Assembly (NCBI GenBank): GCA_021904315.1
Contig: CM038912.1
Location: 18,625,061 to 18,689,060, forward strand
Direction: 5' to 3'
Source: Sphagnum magellanicum
Taxonomy: Eukaryota; Streptophyta; Sphagnopsida; Sphagnales; Sphagnaceae
DNA length: 64,000 bases
Within the stretch, counting starts at the first letter, position 1. Each line of letters opens with the position of its first letter. The notes under the pieces are model-generated. The model had not been told where the DNA came from, made no database searches, and saw only the letters and a program-made list of their open reading frames with translations. The translations under genes and the position numbers were made by a program. Below are positions 35,648 through 48,176 of the stretch, in pieces.

Positions 35648-36309
35648 CTCTCTCTCTTTAGCTAGCTCTCTTGCTGAGTCCCTTTCTCTCTTCCACCAAG
35701 TCTGTTTACTTTCTCGAGCATAACCTCTCTCTCTCTCTCGACTTGAAATCTCTTTTGTGCTCCAAGTGTGCCAAAAGTTTAGTGTTCATAAATTTTATTT
35801 TTATTAGTGGGAACTAATTTGAGGGTTAATCCTTTTGGGAATTAAGATTAATTGTAAGCGTTATCGCACAGATGTCAAGTTGTGTCAAGGGGTGTTGCCC
35901 AGTTTCAGTTTCACAGCCAGTTTTGGTTTCACTTCTTGAAACTCAAATTGACAGTTCTTGCAAGTTCATTAGTCGCCTCACTAACCAGTTCAGTGGTTCT
36001 TGAGGGGAGTGAAGAACTGTCACAAGAACCATCACAAGAACTAATCCGGCGGTTAACCGTCACTAGAAACACTGGAGAGGGCTAACCAGAACAAACAGGA
36101 AAAGGTGGGAACCTAGTGAGATTAACTAGACCACTTGGGTGAACCTTTTGCACGAGTTTAGTGGCCAAATGGGTTAAGGACACAAGACAGCCGGTGCAAC
36201 ACTACCTTACTACAATTAGGGTTTGGCCAAGGAGTTTGACATAGAGATCTTGGTTCTTCTTAAGTTTTTCATGGCTTTTGGAATTGTTAGTCTTGTAGCA
36301 CTTTATTAT

Positions 36310-36527
36310 GGTGCATTCACACTTGATGTTAAGTCAGTGTTGAATGAAAATCTAGATGACATCCTAGGTGGCACCCAATGTTAAATGGGTGATAGCTTAA
36401 TTTAATTATAAGTGATTGTTAACTTAACATAAAATGTTCATGTGGTAAGTAGGTGTAAGTCCTAAATGACTAGCATGGTGTTAGGGGACTCAACACTAGA
36501 GTCCCTAACACCAAGTGTGAATGCACC
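36310..36527 (+). mobile_element. 218-bp MITE, copy B
   Basis: Same element and same insertion point as 7042-7259, with the GGTGCATTCACACTTG-type terminal inverted repeats. Shared position shows insertion before duplication. Confidence 0.8.
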
Positions 36528-39500
36528 TTAAAGATGGCAGTTGAAGGAACGAACCTACATGTTGTTGTTTTTTTAAGCTAGTGGGTTAGCTAACTGGATT
36601 TGCTCTCTTATTCAGGTATTCATTCTTATAGGTGTTTTCTGTTCAATTCGAGTTTCCCTAGCTACCCATGGTGGTTAGCTCGGTTGCTTTTTTTTCTTTT
36701 TTTTCTACCTACCTACTAATCATCACCCACAAGCAGGTTGGTAGTAGGTATAAAATAAAAGCAGCCCTTACCTATGTATAAACCATATACTTACCTAATA
36801 ATACCTTTTTTGTAAAAAAAAAACCTATCTACCTATATACAAGACCTATTTCCTACGGAATTGGTTATCAAGGTGAAACCAAATATTAACTCAGTTAAAG
36901 TTCATCCACAACTGAGTAAATAACAGGCATCCAGTGGATGGATGGTGTGCCTGTGGGTGCTGGTTCACTGGGCTGGCAAAGGTAACTAATGAGAACTGGT
37001 AAGTGTTAAAATTGAGAGCGACCACCTACCACAAACCTATGAGGACCTTACTAGTTTCCATCCAACAAATCATCCACCCCTACGCCTACTCAAAGACACC
37101 ACGAATGAATGTAGGTTAGCCATTGCCTTTGCCTTGCCTTTTTTTTCCTTTAAAAGACACAAAGTTCATTCAAGGACCCAAGAATAATACTTTTTTATAG
37201 GTGAAGATTTATTAAAAAAAGAAAGAAAATGAAACCTTGTATGAAAATTATTTTTTATTGGTCAGAAAATGGAAAAATGTAGCTATGGTGGCATAACCCA
37301 GCCAGCCAGGTTTTCCACCCATCCATCCATCCATCCATCCATCCATCATCATCATCATCATCATCATCCTTGTCTGGAGCTTATCCGGCCATTCAATCAA
37401 ACCTTTGCCAAAATTGGCAGACTTCTCTGGCTGGAGGCGGTGCCCCCAAACTTAGCAGAAACCCAGTAAAGTGTAGCCAGCCAAACGTCCGCTGGACGCT
37501 TCAAAGTTGGTAAAATCCCACCACCTACATTACATACATAACAGCCGCCTTTCTGGACGTGCGCTAAGAAGAGAAAATAAACTTCACTTATTATTACCTA
37601 CCTTTGATGTGAAAAAAGCTATTTTTTTCAAAAGATGGAATGCCAACAAAGCCTGCTTTCACAGACATTTTGGTTTTTCCAATCCAACAGAGCCGGTTCT
37701 GATGGACAATTTTAAATAAATAAATAACCTGTAAATAAATATTTTATTTATTTATTTATTTAAATTAAATAAATAAAGGAAAAACACCTGGCAAGGGAAC
37801 AAGAGAAGAAAAAAAGAGAAAGGATCCAAGTCCAAACAAAAAAAGACAACACTCAAAAATGCAAACTGCTCAATGGAGAGTCCCAAGAGGAGAAACCAAG
37901 TAACCTATGCCCTAAACTCATCACCAGTAGCAGGAAGCAAGTTGTGAAAGGAGAGGGGCAGAAATACATGGAAAAACATTTTGGTTTTTGAAACGTAGAG
38001 TGAGTGTTTGGTTCTTTGAAATAAAATTGAACAATTTTTTTTTCATTATTCCTGTGATACGTGTGGTGGGTGGGTACCGACTGGGTATCATGAACAAAAA
38101 AAAGAAAAAAGAAATTGGAGCAGTAAGTAAAGCCCTCGTCGTCTTGTCTACATGTTTTAGCCTACACTACAGCAACGATGTGGTAGTTAGTTTTCATTTG
38201 CTCCCACATTTTGAGGATTGTTCAGCAGGTGTTGTTCCTACGTGAATCTATGAGTTCAGTTCTTAGGGAGTTCAAATTTGTTTTATAAAAAAACGATGTA
38301 AGGAAGGATGCCATTACGGCGGTGAGGCCTGCTTATTTGGTTTTCATAAATAAGGGGCTTTTAAAGGCTTGGGTTCTTGACTTTTGAAGCTTTGATGAAG
38401 CAGATTCACAGGCAGCGTACAAGCCAGGCTGAGAATGCTGCTGGCCTCGGCGCGCTGCCGCTGCTCTCCTCAACATCGCATCGCAACGTGCTCTTTTCTC
38501 TCTTTCTCTCTCTATTATGATGTTGCCTCTCCTCCTCCTTTCCCCCTTCACTTCCTTCTCCTCCTCAGCATCGCAATTTCAAAGAATGCTATAACCTTGG
38601 CACCATCACTTCCACCCTCAGTTGTTCAGAAACATATACACGCGCACACACCCATCTGCTGGATTCATCGAATTTTGTCTGTACAGGTTTAGTTCAAGCA
38701 AATGAAGACAAAATTCCAAATGTTTTTGAAGCATGAGACATTAATTCACTCCTATATGCAATTGAAGCATGAACAACATTGTAATACACTTTGAATTGAA
38801 TTAAGATTCAATTGAAGAGAAATGAGATGCAAATGGGTGGAAAATGTATTGAAAATCTTCTATTGAATATGATGTTGGAAAAAAAACTTTGAAAATATAC
38901 AAATAAGAAAAGACACCTTTCCACGTTTGTTCACTTGAGAATGGGCTAAACAAATTCTAGTTTGAAACCATCCAATTTATGATGATGATTTATGGAACCA
39001 AAAAATTTCCTACCTAAACTAGCTCCAATAAATCATCATCACTTAAATTAATCTATATCATATTATGGTGTCAAAGGTTCAATTCCCACTTGTGACATTT
39101 GACATTTGCAATCTATTACATGTGTAAGGGGCTAGGTTATTTGTGATCCAACTACTTTATGGCTTATGGTTCCTACCTACTACATTTAAATAGGTAGTTC
39201 ATAGCTAGGTATGAAAATTTGGGTTGGATCACCTTTTTAAAAAAAACACATGTGACTTACCTATTACTTACCTACCTCATCTACTTACCACCAAAAAGAA
39301 AAAAGTCAAATTATTTAGAAATAATGATTTATGATAGATTCATTTTGTGCAACAATTTTTTTTCCCCAAATTGTTGATGCTTGAAATTTTTATTATTTGA
39401 TTTGACTAATCAAAGGTCCATCATTTGACTAGTCAAAAAGATCACGAATTGGCTTGTTCAAATCAACTTGTCCAAAATGATAAGTTGGTCAAATTGGGAA

Positions 39501-40795
39501 GTGTTTGGACACATGACCTTTTTGATTAAATTTTTGGTCAAAATATAATGTATGTTTTTTTATTGTAGAGTATTGAACATTTCAAGGAAGGATTAAACAT
39601 AAATTTTGATAGATTGAATTTGATCTTTTAAAGAATTGGATTGCTAGATTTTAAACAAAAGCAGGTGAATGAACATATTTTGACAAGAGAAATTTGTTTT
39701 GTAAGTGAATTCATATTATTTTGAATTATAATTTTATGGAAATTTATTTGATTTGTGTTGTATTTTCCTTTGATTTCCTAGGGAAGAAAGTGATGCATAT
39801 GTTTGACATCAAGGCATTTTAGGACAAAAGTTTGTGGGGGGGGGGGGGGGAGGGGGGGGGGTTTGGTGGGTGCCACCTATGAAGTAGGTGTGAACCTATT
39901 AGTTCCACAATGGTGTGTGAACTTTTCATTTTACACAAGTGCACATGTTGATTTCTATTAACTTTTCTCATGTAAGGTGTCAACACCTTATAAACACTTT
40001 TGTCCTTGAATTTTACCCCTATGGGCACCAAATGTCTTTGTTTTCCTCTTAACTCTTTGTCTCTTATTAAACCCCTTAATTCATGTCATCCAACTACTCA
40101 CACAACACATATGTAATTGTTAACCCCTCTTTCCACCCCCTTTTGAATGCAAACCTTTTTGGCCACAACTACAACTTACACCCTTGTCTAACCATATGCC
40201 ATTCTCATCTCATATATTTGTTTAACCATGTGTCATTTTCATCCCATTTTTTAACCTTCCCAACCCCATATCTTCTCAATCCCCACTAATGTTGCACAAG
40301 CCTTGCCCATTGGTTATATTAAGATGGTTATGCAAACAAGGGGATGCCTTTTTACATGATTGTGCCAACACAACTTAAGGAATGAGTGGGTTAAACAATC
40401 TTCCATGTTTGATATTGATCACTTTCTTTAATCAATGACTTTTCATCGCACTTCAAATGATGGGCATCTTCCAACTTAAGCACTAACAATGGGTTTGGCC
40501 ACCTCTTGATTTCCCCTTCTCCTAAACCCATTGTCCATTCCCATAGTTGATTACTAATTGCAAACAATTGAAATTCCAGCGACGATGATAATCGAAACTA
40601 GTTTGTGTAGACCATGTATAGGGTCTTTTTTCGTCACTAAGACAATTACACCATGATCATTGACCATGACAATTGTAAATGGTCACCTAGTCAACAATTA
40701 TGTGCTAAAATGACCAAAGTTTAACAATTATGTGTCACAATGATGAAAGTTTGGATAGTTTTTTTTTTTTCATTTTTTTGTTCTTGGTGCAAGAA
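36528..40795. other. Duplicated non-coding block of copy B, no gene recognised
   Basis: Counterpart of 7260-11285. It holds an expanded CCAT/CAT microsatellite (about 37315-37372), an AT hairpin (about 37708-37782), a segment of about 230 bp not present in copy A (38121-38347), and G-rich runs (about 39836-39861). No coding sequence is supported. Confidence 0.6.
38121..38347. other. Segment of about 230 bp present only in copy B
   Basis: Copy A goes directly from GAAATTGGA to ATAAGTGGCTTTTAAAGG (about 8838-8855). Copy B has this segment between the same flanks. It has no clear terminal inverted repeats, poly-A tail or clean target duplication; AATAAGGGGC on its right resembles the flank. It is either an insertion in B or a deletion in A. 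Confidence 0.8.
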
Positions 40796-40799
40796 AAGA

Positions 40800-41720
40800 T
40801 GTTGAGAGTGCAACTTTGTAATAGTCATGGAAAAATCCATGAGAAAGATGGCCTGATTTTGAGCTTGCAACATGAATTCGATCATAACCAAGCCCTATTG
40901 CAGGCAAAAACCTTAAGGCACACACTGGAATTGGAAAGAGCCAAAGCCCAAGAGTTTGTGGTGGAGCAAGAGTGGAATAGTTGTGAAACTAAACTAAAGG
41001 CATAGGTGGTAACATTACAAATGTGTGTAGATTCATTTTGGAGTTAATTTTGACAAAAGAGAAGAAAATGGTGGAATCAAAAAAGCTTGTTGCAAAGTAG
41101 CTTGGGAAGTGGGAAGTGGAGAATGAAACCTTGATGGTTACAACATTGGAAGTAGAGCATTAGTTTCTTAACAAAGATCAAAAGCTACATTTGACACTTC
41201 AAGCACAAATGATTGAAGCAGAGGTTCATGAAAGGGCATTGTCTTCATGTGCCAAAGAGCTTCTTGTGGGGAATGCAGCAATAGTGAAAATCTTAGATTT
41301 CCTTGCAGTGAACACCTTACCCCCCTTAGCATAGGAAATCAAATTTCTAAGATTCAAGGTTTTTCAATTTGCTTGCAATGTTTGTGGGTGGCAAGCTCTT
41401 AGACACAATTATGTAAAAACTAGATAGATTGTGGAGAATGCATTTAAGGTTCCAATTGAAGACTTTTTGATGACTTTAAGGAGGAGCCTATGGCACTTGG
41501 TAGCATTGCCCAAGTTTGTCTTCTTAAAAAAATTTCACATTGGTGTTTCCTTTTCAATGAATTCTTGGGGATTGTAAAATTTTGAATAACACCTCCTTTG
41601 TTTCTCATTAGCCATGTTTCAATTTCTAAGCAAGGTGGATATACTTCGGTCCTGGGTAGATTCATTGGGCTATGTTGAGGACACCCTTTGGAAATGGGCC
41701 CCCCTCACTTATTACTATCA
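40800..41720 (+). pseudogene. Decayed gene of unknown family, copy B
   Basis: Counterpart of 11290-12220. The first segment is intact here (40730-41005, with LLQAKTLRHTLELERAKAQE, helix-prone and charged), while the second is interrupted by a stop after LEVEH and by indels (about 41160). The third segment contains FLSKVDILRSWVDSLGYVED and ends at CAAG|GTATTTG. Family and function unknown. Each copy has lost a different part, so neither encodes the whole protein. Confidence 0.6.
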
Positions 41721-41897
41721 AGGTATTTGTTTCATCTCAAATATATGAATTATTGGTGTAAATGTGTGTCCAAATGTCAAGGTATTTGTTTCATCTCAAA
41801 TATATGAATTATTGGTGTAAATGTGTGTCCAAATGTCAAGGTATTTGTTTCATCTCAAATATATGAATCATTGGTGTAAATGTGTGTCCAAGTGTCA
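41720..41897. repeat. 59-bp minisatellite, 3 units (copy B)
   Basis: AAGGTATTTGTTTCATCTCA starts at 41720, 41779 and 41838. Copy A has two units. Confidence 0.92.
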
Positions 41898-42096
41898 AGG
41901 GGTCTTCAAATATGTGTACTAGATGTTGGTAGCTCAACGAAAACTTAGTTCTATATGGTCCAAATTGCTTCTTTTTAGTAAGACTTTGCTTGAGTTGATG
42001 TGGTCACATTCTAGAATGTTGATCATGGATATGGTAAAGGAGGACTGAAATATGTAATACCTGCATACTTACTTACATACATAAGTACATGTATTT

Positions 42097-43280
42097 CATT
42101 GAATCATAGCCTCTTTTCAGACTTAGAGATGGTTTGTAGGGCATGAGGTCATGCTTTGATGGTCAGATTTAGCAAGTTGTGAATGCATGGACTAGATGCA
42201 GGTTTGACATCCAAGAGTAAGCAAGCTTATACAAAGAGATTTTGTCATAATTAAGACAAGTACCTTAACCAAGTTCTCATCATTAGTGCCAGGTCTACAA
42301 CATCTACAACGTCTAGGAAAGAGTGTGCAGCACTTTGCATCTTTCATGTCTAGACAAGTGTGTAATAGAAAGGAGAGAGAGTGAGATGGGTGGTCTCAAG
42401 GAATTATTCCTAATTTCATTTGAAGCCATTCCAATTGATATGATAGACATTTCAACTACAGTTTTCATCTACTGAAGTGGTTAACTATTGTTTCCTCTCA
42501 TTGGCATTGGTTGCTGTGTGATTTCAATGGAGGATCTAAGGCAGGGTGGGGACATTACTTATTTCAGACATTTGAAAGAGGGACAAACAGTAGCAAACTT
42601 TGTGGATGCAGGGTCCCTGTCTAGTGTTCATTCACGACTTGCATATATTGGGAGTAGTTGCCTGTTGAGGATGCTACTGGTAAGCACAAGCATTGTGTTC
42701 AAAGATTCACTTTTTTTTCCTGCTTGACCATACTATGGTGAAGAGGAGCATATTAAAACTCATGATTGTGTGTTCAGTCTGCCGCATAGTTGACTAGGTT
42801 GTTCAGGAAGGGTTGGACATACATTCAGCTGTGAGGGGGTTTGAGCTTTTTGTGTGCCAACAATAAATAAGTAAAATTGTGGCTGCGGAATATTGTCAGA
42901 AACAGGAGTTTGAGAAATCATTGAATTGGAGTGTTTTAGGAGGATAATTTTGTTCATGGAGACTTACATCTTCGACATATTCAACAATAACTTGCTAGAA
43001 GTTATCATGTTGGCTGCTAAATTCACCCATTTGCTGCTAAATCTTGAACATTCTGCACATCTTTCCCTTGCCCAGGAGTAGTAGATGAGTGCATAAGTAT
43101 TGAATACATCTGATTGAATCTTCGCCTTATTCCTTGCAGAGTTCTAGATATAGGAACTAGGTTTGATACTAAGATGTAGAATGAAATAGCAATGGTAAAC
43201 GCACTTATAGTCTCAGTATGAAATGCCCTCATTTTACACTTGTTTCCCTCCACCTAGGGTGTTGTGACGTGGATCTTCAG
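42097..43280 (+). other. Genic-looking sequence upstream of the recA pseudogene
   Basis: The base composition changes at the end of copy B to the G/T-rich, less low-complexity style seen around the recA exons, so this may be introns or lost 5' exons. A 79-codon frame (42488-42727) ends near a donor-like CTG|GTAAGC at about 42679 but resembles no recA segment. I could not find the Walker A region expected here. Confidence 0.35.
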
Positions 43281-44463
43281 GCTTCTGTCTTTTTGTTGAT
43301 GCAGAGCATGTAGTGGACCTGCAGTTTGCAGAGGGCATTGGTGTAAATACTCGAGACCTTCTGTTTTTGCAACCCGATGCAGCTGAGCAGGTACCCTTTT
43401 ACTTGCAAGATTGTTGTTGGCAAGTCTGTACAAGGTCTGTACAAGGTTTCTATCTTGAGATTTTGACAAATGTATTCATTTCTGGAATATAGATATGTTG
43501 TCAGATCATTAATGATGGGGTCTGAGTGGCAAGTTGCAGCACTGATACCAAAAGCAGAGCTGGAGGGGGAGATGGGGGATTCCCAAATGGCACTGCAAGC
43601 ACGTTTCATGAGCAAAGCTCTACACAAGCTTACTCGCTCTCTTAACTCAGCTCAGACAGTTCTCATCTTTTTCAGTTCCAGGTAATTACATCCTTATAGA
43701 TTATGCAGGTGATTGACAAGATGGTTAGATATTCTGTTTTTTATTGCACGCAACTTCCCCACATTAGAAGGACGAGGAGGCATAGGGCTGGAAGTGCAGT
43801 TGCCATTTACTGATCAAGATGCGTGCTTTAGTGCAACAGACTCAACATGAATTGAGCACATTTGGTGGGATGCCATCTGAAGTTACAGCAGGAGGCAATG
43901 CTCTCAAGTTCTATGCATCAGTGTGTTTGAACATCAAGAGAAAATCCCAGTTGAAACATGGTGATGAGGTATTATTATGGACATGTCTATACATTGTCCA
44001 GGTGCCATACAATAGGTTTTTTCCTCACTTTAGGGTATGTACATTAAAGCTAAATGAACATGTAATGGCATGCAGGCATATGGAAATGAAGTAACTGTCA
44101 AAGTGGTGAAGAACAAAGTCACACCTCCTTTCAAGACAACAGAGTTTGACATTGATGTTGGTAGAGGTATTTCATGCGAAGGTGAAATTCTGGACCTAGG
44201 TGTGAAACATCATCTTTTGAAGCTTTCAAGTTTGTGGTACTCCTATGAGGAGAAGAACTTTGCAAATGGGAAGGATAACACTAAGAGGTACTTAAGGGAG
44301 AACAAGGAGTTTTTCTAATACCTTGATCAACACAATCAAAGACAAGCTTCTCGGTATGTCGAATGAGGTCAACAACACTAGAAGAGTGGAAGGGGAAGAA
44401 ATTGCTGACCATGAGGGTACTTGGGAGGTGGATTTTGAAGATGAGGAAGAAATTTCCTTGTGA
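43281..44463 (+). pseudogene. recA-like recombinase pseudogene (organellar type), 5'-truncated
   Basis: RecA-family DNA strand-exchange proteins act in plastids or mitochondria of plants. Exons visible: 43281-43390 ([23 protein letters not shown]); about 43490-43681 ([30 protein letters not shown]); about 43836-43968 ([25 protein letters not shown]); 44076-44315 ([33 protein letters not shown]). A frameshift then leads to an acidic tail ending at TGA 44461. GT-AG borders are seen at 43391, 43682, 43969 and 44075. The Walker A half is missing, the residues containing the Walker B Asp before VAAL are deleted, the NQ after LIF is lost, and phase breaks between exons. It is therefore a pseudogene. 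Plastid or mitochondrial type cannot be decided by eye; the KVVKNK..PPFKT wording suggests the mitochondrial-type group. Confidence 0.88.
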
Positions 44464-47328
44464 TAGATCTGATAGCCTTGTGACAGATATGGTTGTGGTG
44501 GCCTCACTTTACAATTGAAAACTTCGTTTGAGCCTGCTGATAGGTGATGCTAAGGTATCATGCTGCAAGTGGATATCAATATTCATTAGTTATTTGCTGG
44601 CTATGGGATGGTCTTTTCAACTCACCTTCTCTGTTACCAAAAGTTGCCCCAAGACCTGAGGGTCCCTAAAACATACATTGCATGTGGTCTAAAGGAGAAG
44701 CTTAAAAAGGTGATTTGAAATAACCAAGTTGCATAATGACATGTCTGATGCGGTAAGATGCTTGTTGTCAAGGCTTATAAGTGTACAAAGGTTTTTTTTT
44801 GGTAGGAAAGCATAGCATCCTACCCATTCCTTTTATCTAATGCTATTGTATAGACTGCATCCCAAAAATCCCAACAAGTTGTAACATTCAGATTCTTGCA
44901 TACTGGGTTGTTTCATGCATGTCACACAAGGAACCTACTGCAGACTTTGAAAAAAAGTTGGTAGTCTTAGGAATCTTTTGCCATGTTTCTTGTAGAATTT
45001 TGTGCAAGTGATGGGCCCAGATGCTACATAAGGCTTGCATGTACGTGCATGCTTGTCAATGAATTCAAGAATCTATGGTTCATTTAGCATTTGGTTTCAA
45101 GGATGTATCTATCTGTGTCTTGTAGAGACCATACATCTACATGTTTAAAGCAATCTTTTCCAGGAAAACTGGCTGAAATGTGACAAATCAATTCCTGCAA
45201 TTCTTGTGAAGCCAACAGGGTTACTTCTGTATATGACATTTCTTGTGAATATGAAGTGTACATTTGGGATTTTCAATTACATTTGGGAAGAAAGTTCTTG
45301 TGTAGGAATTGAAATTGGCCGCTCAATTTGTCATGGATTCTATGATGCTTACAGATGTGCCTCTTCTTTTTCTTCTTGGCCAGGATGGTACTTTTTGTGG
45401 CACATTGATCATAATTAGTGTTGTGACTTGTGTATTAACATGTGTTTGAATTTTGTCATGAGAAAATGTGGGCATTTCTGGCTGCTAGAGCAAGTACTCC
45501 TGAAATATGATGTTCTCACTTCTTTGGGCCTTATGTAAGAGTTTTTTTCTGGTTTGTGAAGCTTCTATAAAGCATGTAAAAACTCATAAAAGCATCAATT
45601 TTCATTTACCTCAATAACAGGTGTTTGCATCTCTAGTATTTCCCTGTTTTTTGAAGTAAATGAACTTATAAGTGACTGATAGTTTTCTCTATTGGGTGTG
45701 TATTGAAACCTTTGGATGTCTAGAGAATTTAATTTTTTTTGCCAATGGTGGATGCATTTCATCTAGCTTCATTTTCCTCGATGTACTTTTGTGTCGATCT
45801 TCAAGCACAGGAAGGTGTGGTCCATCGTACATCCAAATACTCTTGTGCAAATTTGATTTTTTTGAATAGATTTTAGGTATGCAAGGGAGAGCCTAGGCTG
45901 AGACCTGGGAAGGAAGATGGGTGAGTACACACAAGACTTAATTGTGAGACAAATTTTATGCACTTGTGAATTTAGTGAATTGGGATTGTGGGGTATGTTA
46001 TAAAAATGTCTCTTGATGTTTGGGCAATATTCTGATATGTTGTGAGAAAAGGATGTGACACATGAATTCTAGGAAGGAAGCTTTCAGTAATGGAGTTGAA
46101 AACCTTGGTGTTTTTTAAAGGTTCTGTTGTCATGTGCTTCATGTATAGACTTGGTTGTTTTCTTTGATATTTCTAATGCACACCTTGTTTTCACTCTGTT
46201 TTGTGTGAGGTAGTTTGTGTAGAAGGTACAACCTTGTGGTTATTCTGCAAGTGTGACGACCTTAGATGATGCTTTTATTGCTGAAAGCAAAATAGTTTGT
46301 AGTGCTTGCCTGATTTTGGGTTACTGTGCATGAGTGAAATCTTGCAAAATTTATTGATGGTTTCGACTTTTGAGTTAGTAGTAATGTTGTGAATAGACAA
46401 ACAAGTCTTTGCAGAGTCTGATCACAAATTTTTTGTGTTGGAAGCTTTTGGTGTTTGGTGACTAAAGACATAATATTGAAAAGAAAGAAAAAAATTCCAA
46501 TTTTTTCCTCAGAAGAAGTGATGGAATAAAAATGTATTTGATAAAATGGTTGTGCAATAGAGCAACATGGAGCCCTAATAACTTTATAGAAAAACTTTAA
46601 AAAAAGAAGCAATTGTACTGGCAACATCCCAACAGTATATTGTAATGTGTTGTTATGTTACCAATCAATTGCAAACACATTTACAAAACTCCATAAACAA
46701 CAAATACATATTTCTCTTTCCAAAATATGAACTAATATGACAATTCATAATTCATCATCACGGGTACAACAAAACAGCTTAGAGCCCAAGTTTGAGTTAA
46801 CACCTACATTTTTAGATATGTCTTTGACATTTGACTTGTAGCAATTCAAACTAAGAATGAGGTAGTCTCATTTTTTGCATTTCACTTACTCTCTAGACTA
46901 GATTGGTGGGCCTTCCTTAATAAAGTTTGTTAAGGTTACAAACCATAAAAGATTACATTGAAAAATAATGAGAATTGATAGCTACAATGGAAAGCATAAA
47001 ACAAAATCATGCAAAGAACATTAAAATAAGCCTAAAAGGGTGGGTTTTTCCCTCCCCCCATCCCCTTCATTAGGGGTTGTGTGTCTTCTTGGCTTTTGAG
47101 CCAGGCCACACCTTCTCCTTCGACCCTTGTGACATAATGCATTCATCCAAGATTCCTCTTGTGCCTATCCAGCTCAACCTAGGGTTTGTTTTGTTTCAAT
47201 TTGGTGACGTTGCATTGAGTGACGTCATGTTTCTAGAAGCTGTCCCAAAAGTGAGAAGCTACTTTTTTAAAAATGGTCTCAAACTAAGTCAAAAAGGTCA
47301 TGAATTTTATTTATTTTTTTCAATTTTG
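44464..47328 (+). other. Possible 3' remains of the recA locus, no gene recognised
   Basis: G/T-rich plus-strand sequence to about 46260 resembles introns or a 3' untranslated region, but no conserved protein segment is visible. The minus-strand 121-codon frame at 46262-46627 has no domain and looks accidental. Confidence 0.35.
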
Positions 47329-47456
47329 GGAAATAAATTTGGCAATTTTCTTTCCCTAAAAGCAGGGAGCATCCACTATTTTTTTAAATTTTTTTTGAAT
47401 TTTTGGAAATAAATTTGGCGATTTCCTTTCCCTGAAAGCAGGGAGCATCCACTACT
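47329..47456. repeat. 76-bp tandem duplication
   Basis: GGAAATAAATTTGGC starts at 47329 and again at 47405, each followed by a TTTCCCT(A/G)AAAGCAGGGAGC segment ending in ATCCACTA. Two copies with a few differences. Confidence 0.85.
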
Positions 47457-47539
47457 ACACCCTTTGGCAGGTAATGGCAACTGGGCAATTTTGAGACTAA
47501 GCTTAATGGAAGAAGCATGAGCAAAGACCTCTTTTGTGG

Positions 47540-47640
47540 GAATGGGAACACCCCTGGTTTGGGAACACATTGGGAACTTGGGGAACAGCATGGGGGTGGG
47601 GAACACATTGAGAACTTGGGGAACATTAATTAGGACATGG
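47540..47640. repeat. GGGAACACATTGGGAACTTGG motif cluster
   Basis: The words GGGAACACATTGGGAACTTG and GGGGAACA recur several times here, again at about 48880-48906, and in complement around 21290-21370. It is a short dispersed repeat family; nothing marks its ends. Confidence 0.5.
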
Positions 47641-48016
47641 TGGGAACAATTTTTTTTTTTTAAATCCTCTCTCCTCCCCTCTCCTCTTCCTCCCCCCAAA
47701 CGAAAAAAGATGAGACCTTGTGAGTGCATATGGAAATCAATTACGGGCACAACATAGGTATTTTAGACCTTGCAACGTCCACCCAATTCCACCCAAAATC
47801 TGAAAGGCCCGGTTCCATTAATTTGTTGGGCATCCTGCTTTGCAAGGCCCCTACTTGGGGGCCAGATTTAGGGTTTTGGGTTTAGGGTAAGGTCCCTTGA
47901 AAGTTGGCTTTTAATATTTCTTTTTCGGCTTCAACAGGTTTTGGCCGGAGTGAGGCTCCCCATGGGGCGGTGGTATGGTTATAAGCTCCCTATAGCAAGA
48001 CTGGGCATCCCCATTG

Positions 48017-48126
48017 TGTTGGGAGGGGTATCTATACATGTTGGGAGGATACAATATACCCTCTAGTGTTGGGAGGGGTATCTATACATGTTGGGAGGAT
48101 ACAATATACCCTCTAGTGTTGGGAGA
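48017..48126. repeat. 50-bp tandem repeat, 2.2 perfect units
   Basis: TGTTGGGAGGGGTATCTATA starts at 48017 and 48067, and a third unit begins at 48117 (TGTTGGGAG). The first two units are identical, which suggests a recent duplication. Confidence 0.95.
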
Positions 48127-48130
48127 GCAA

Positions 48131-48176
48131 AAGTGACAATCATCCATACAAAGGTTTAGCCAAATCTGGCTATCAT
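48131..48176. repeat. Dispersed palindromic repeat member (inverted)
   Basis: AATCATCCATACAAAGG followed by TTTAGCCAAATCTGGCTA, the reverse complement of the family seen at 62180-62235 and 15071-15113. Confidence 0.55.

Larger units (their letters stand above)
30013..42096. repeat. Segmental duplication, copy B (about 12.1 kb)
   Basis: Direct repeat of about 137-12538. The NB-ARC exons match at all but a handful of codons. Differences include fewer LRR units, a shorter TA run, a longer G tract, an expanded CCAT/CAT run (about 37315-37372), about 230 extra bp at 38121-38347 and one extra 59-bp unit. Homology ends at 42096, about 1.2 kb before a truncated recA-like pseudogene. Confidence 0.95.

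Noticed and set aside
46262-46627. 121-codon minus-strand frame
   Set aside because: Hydrophobic, Phe/Ser-rich, without a domain, opposite sequence that looks like a plus-strand untranslated region.
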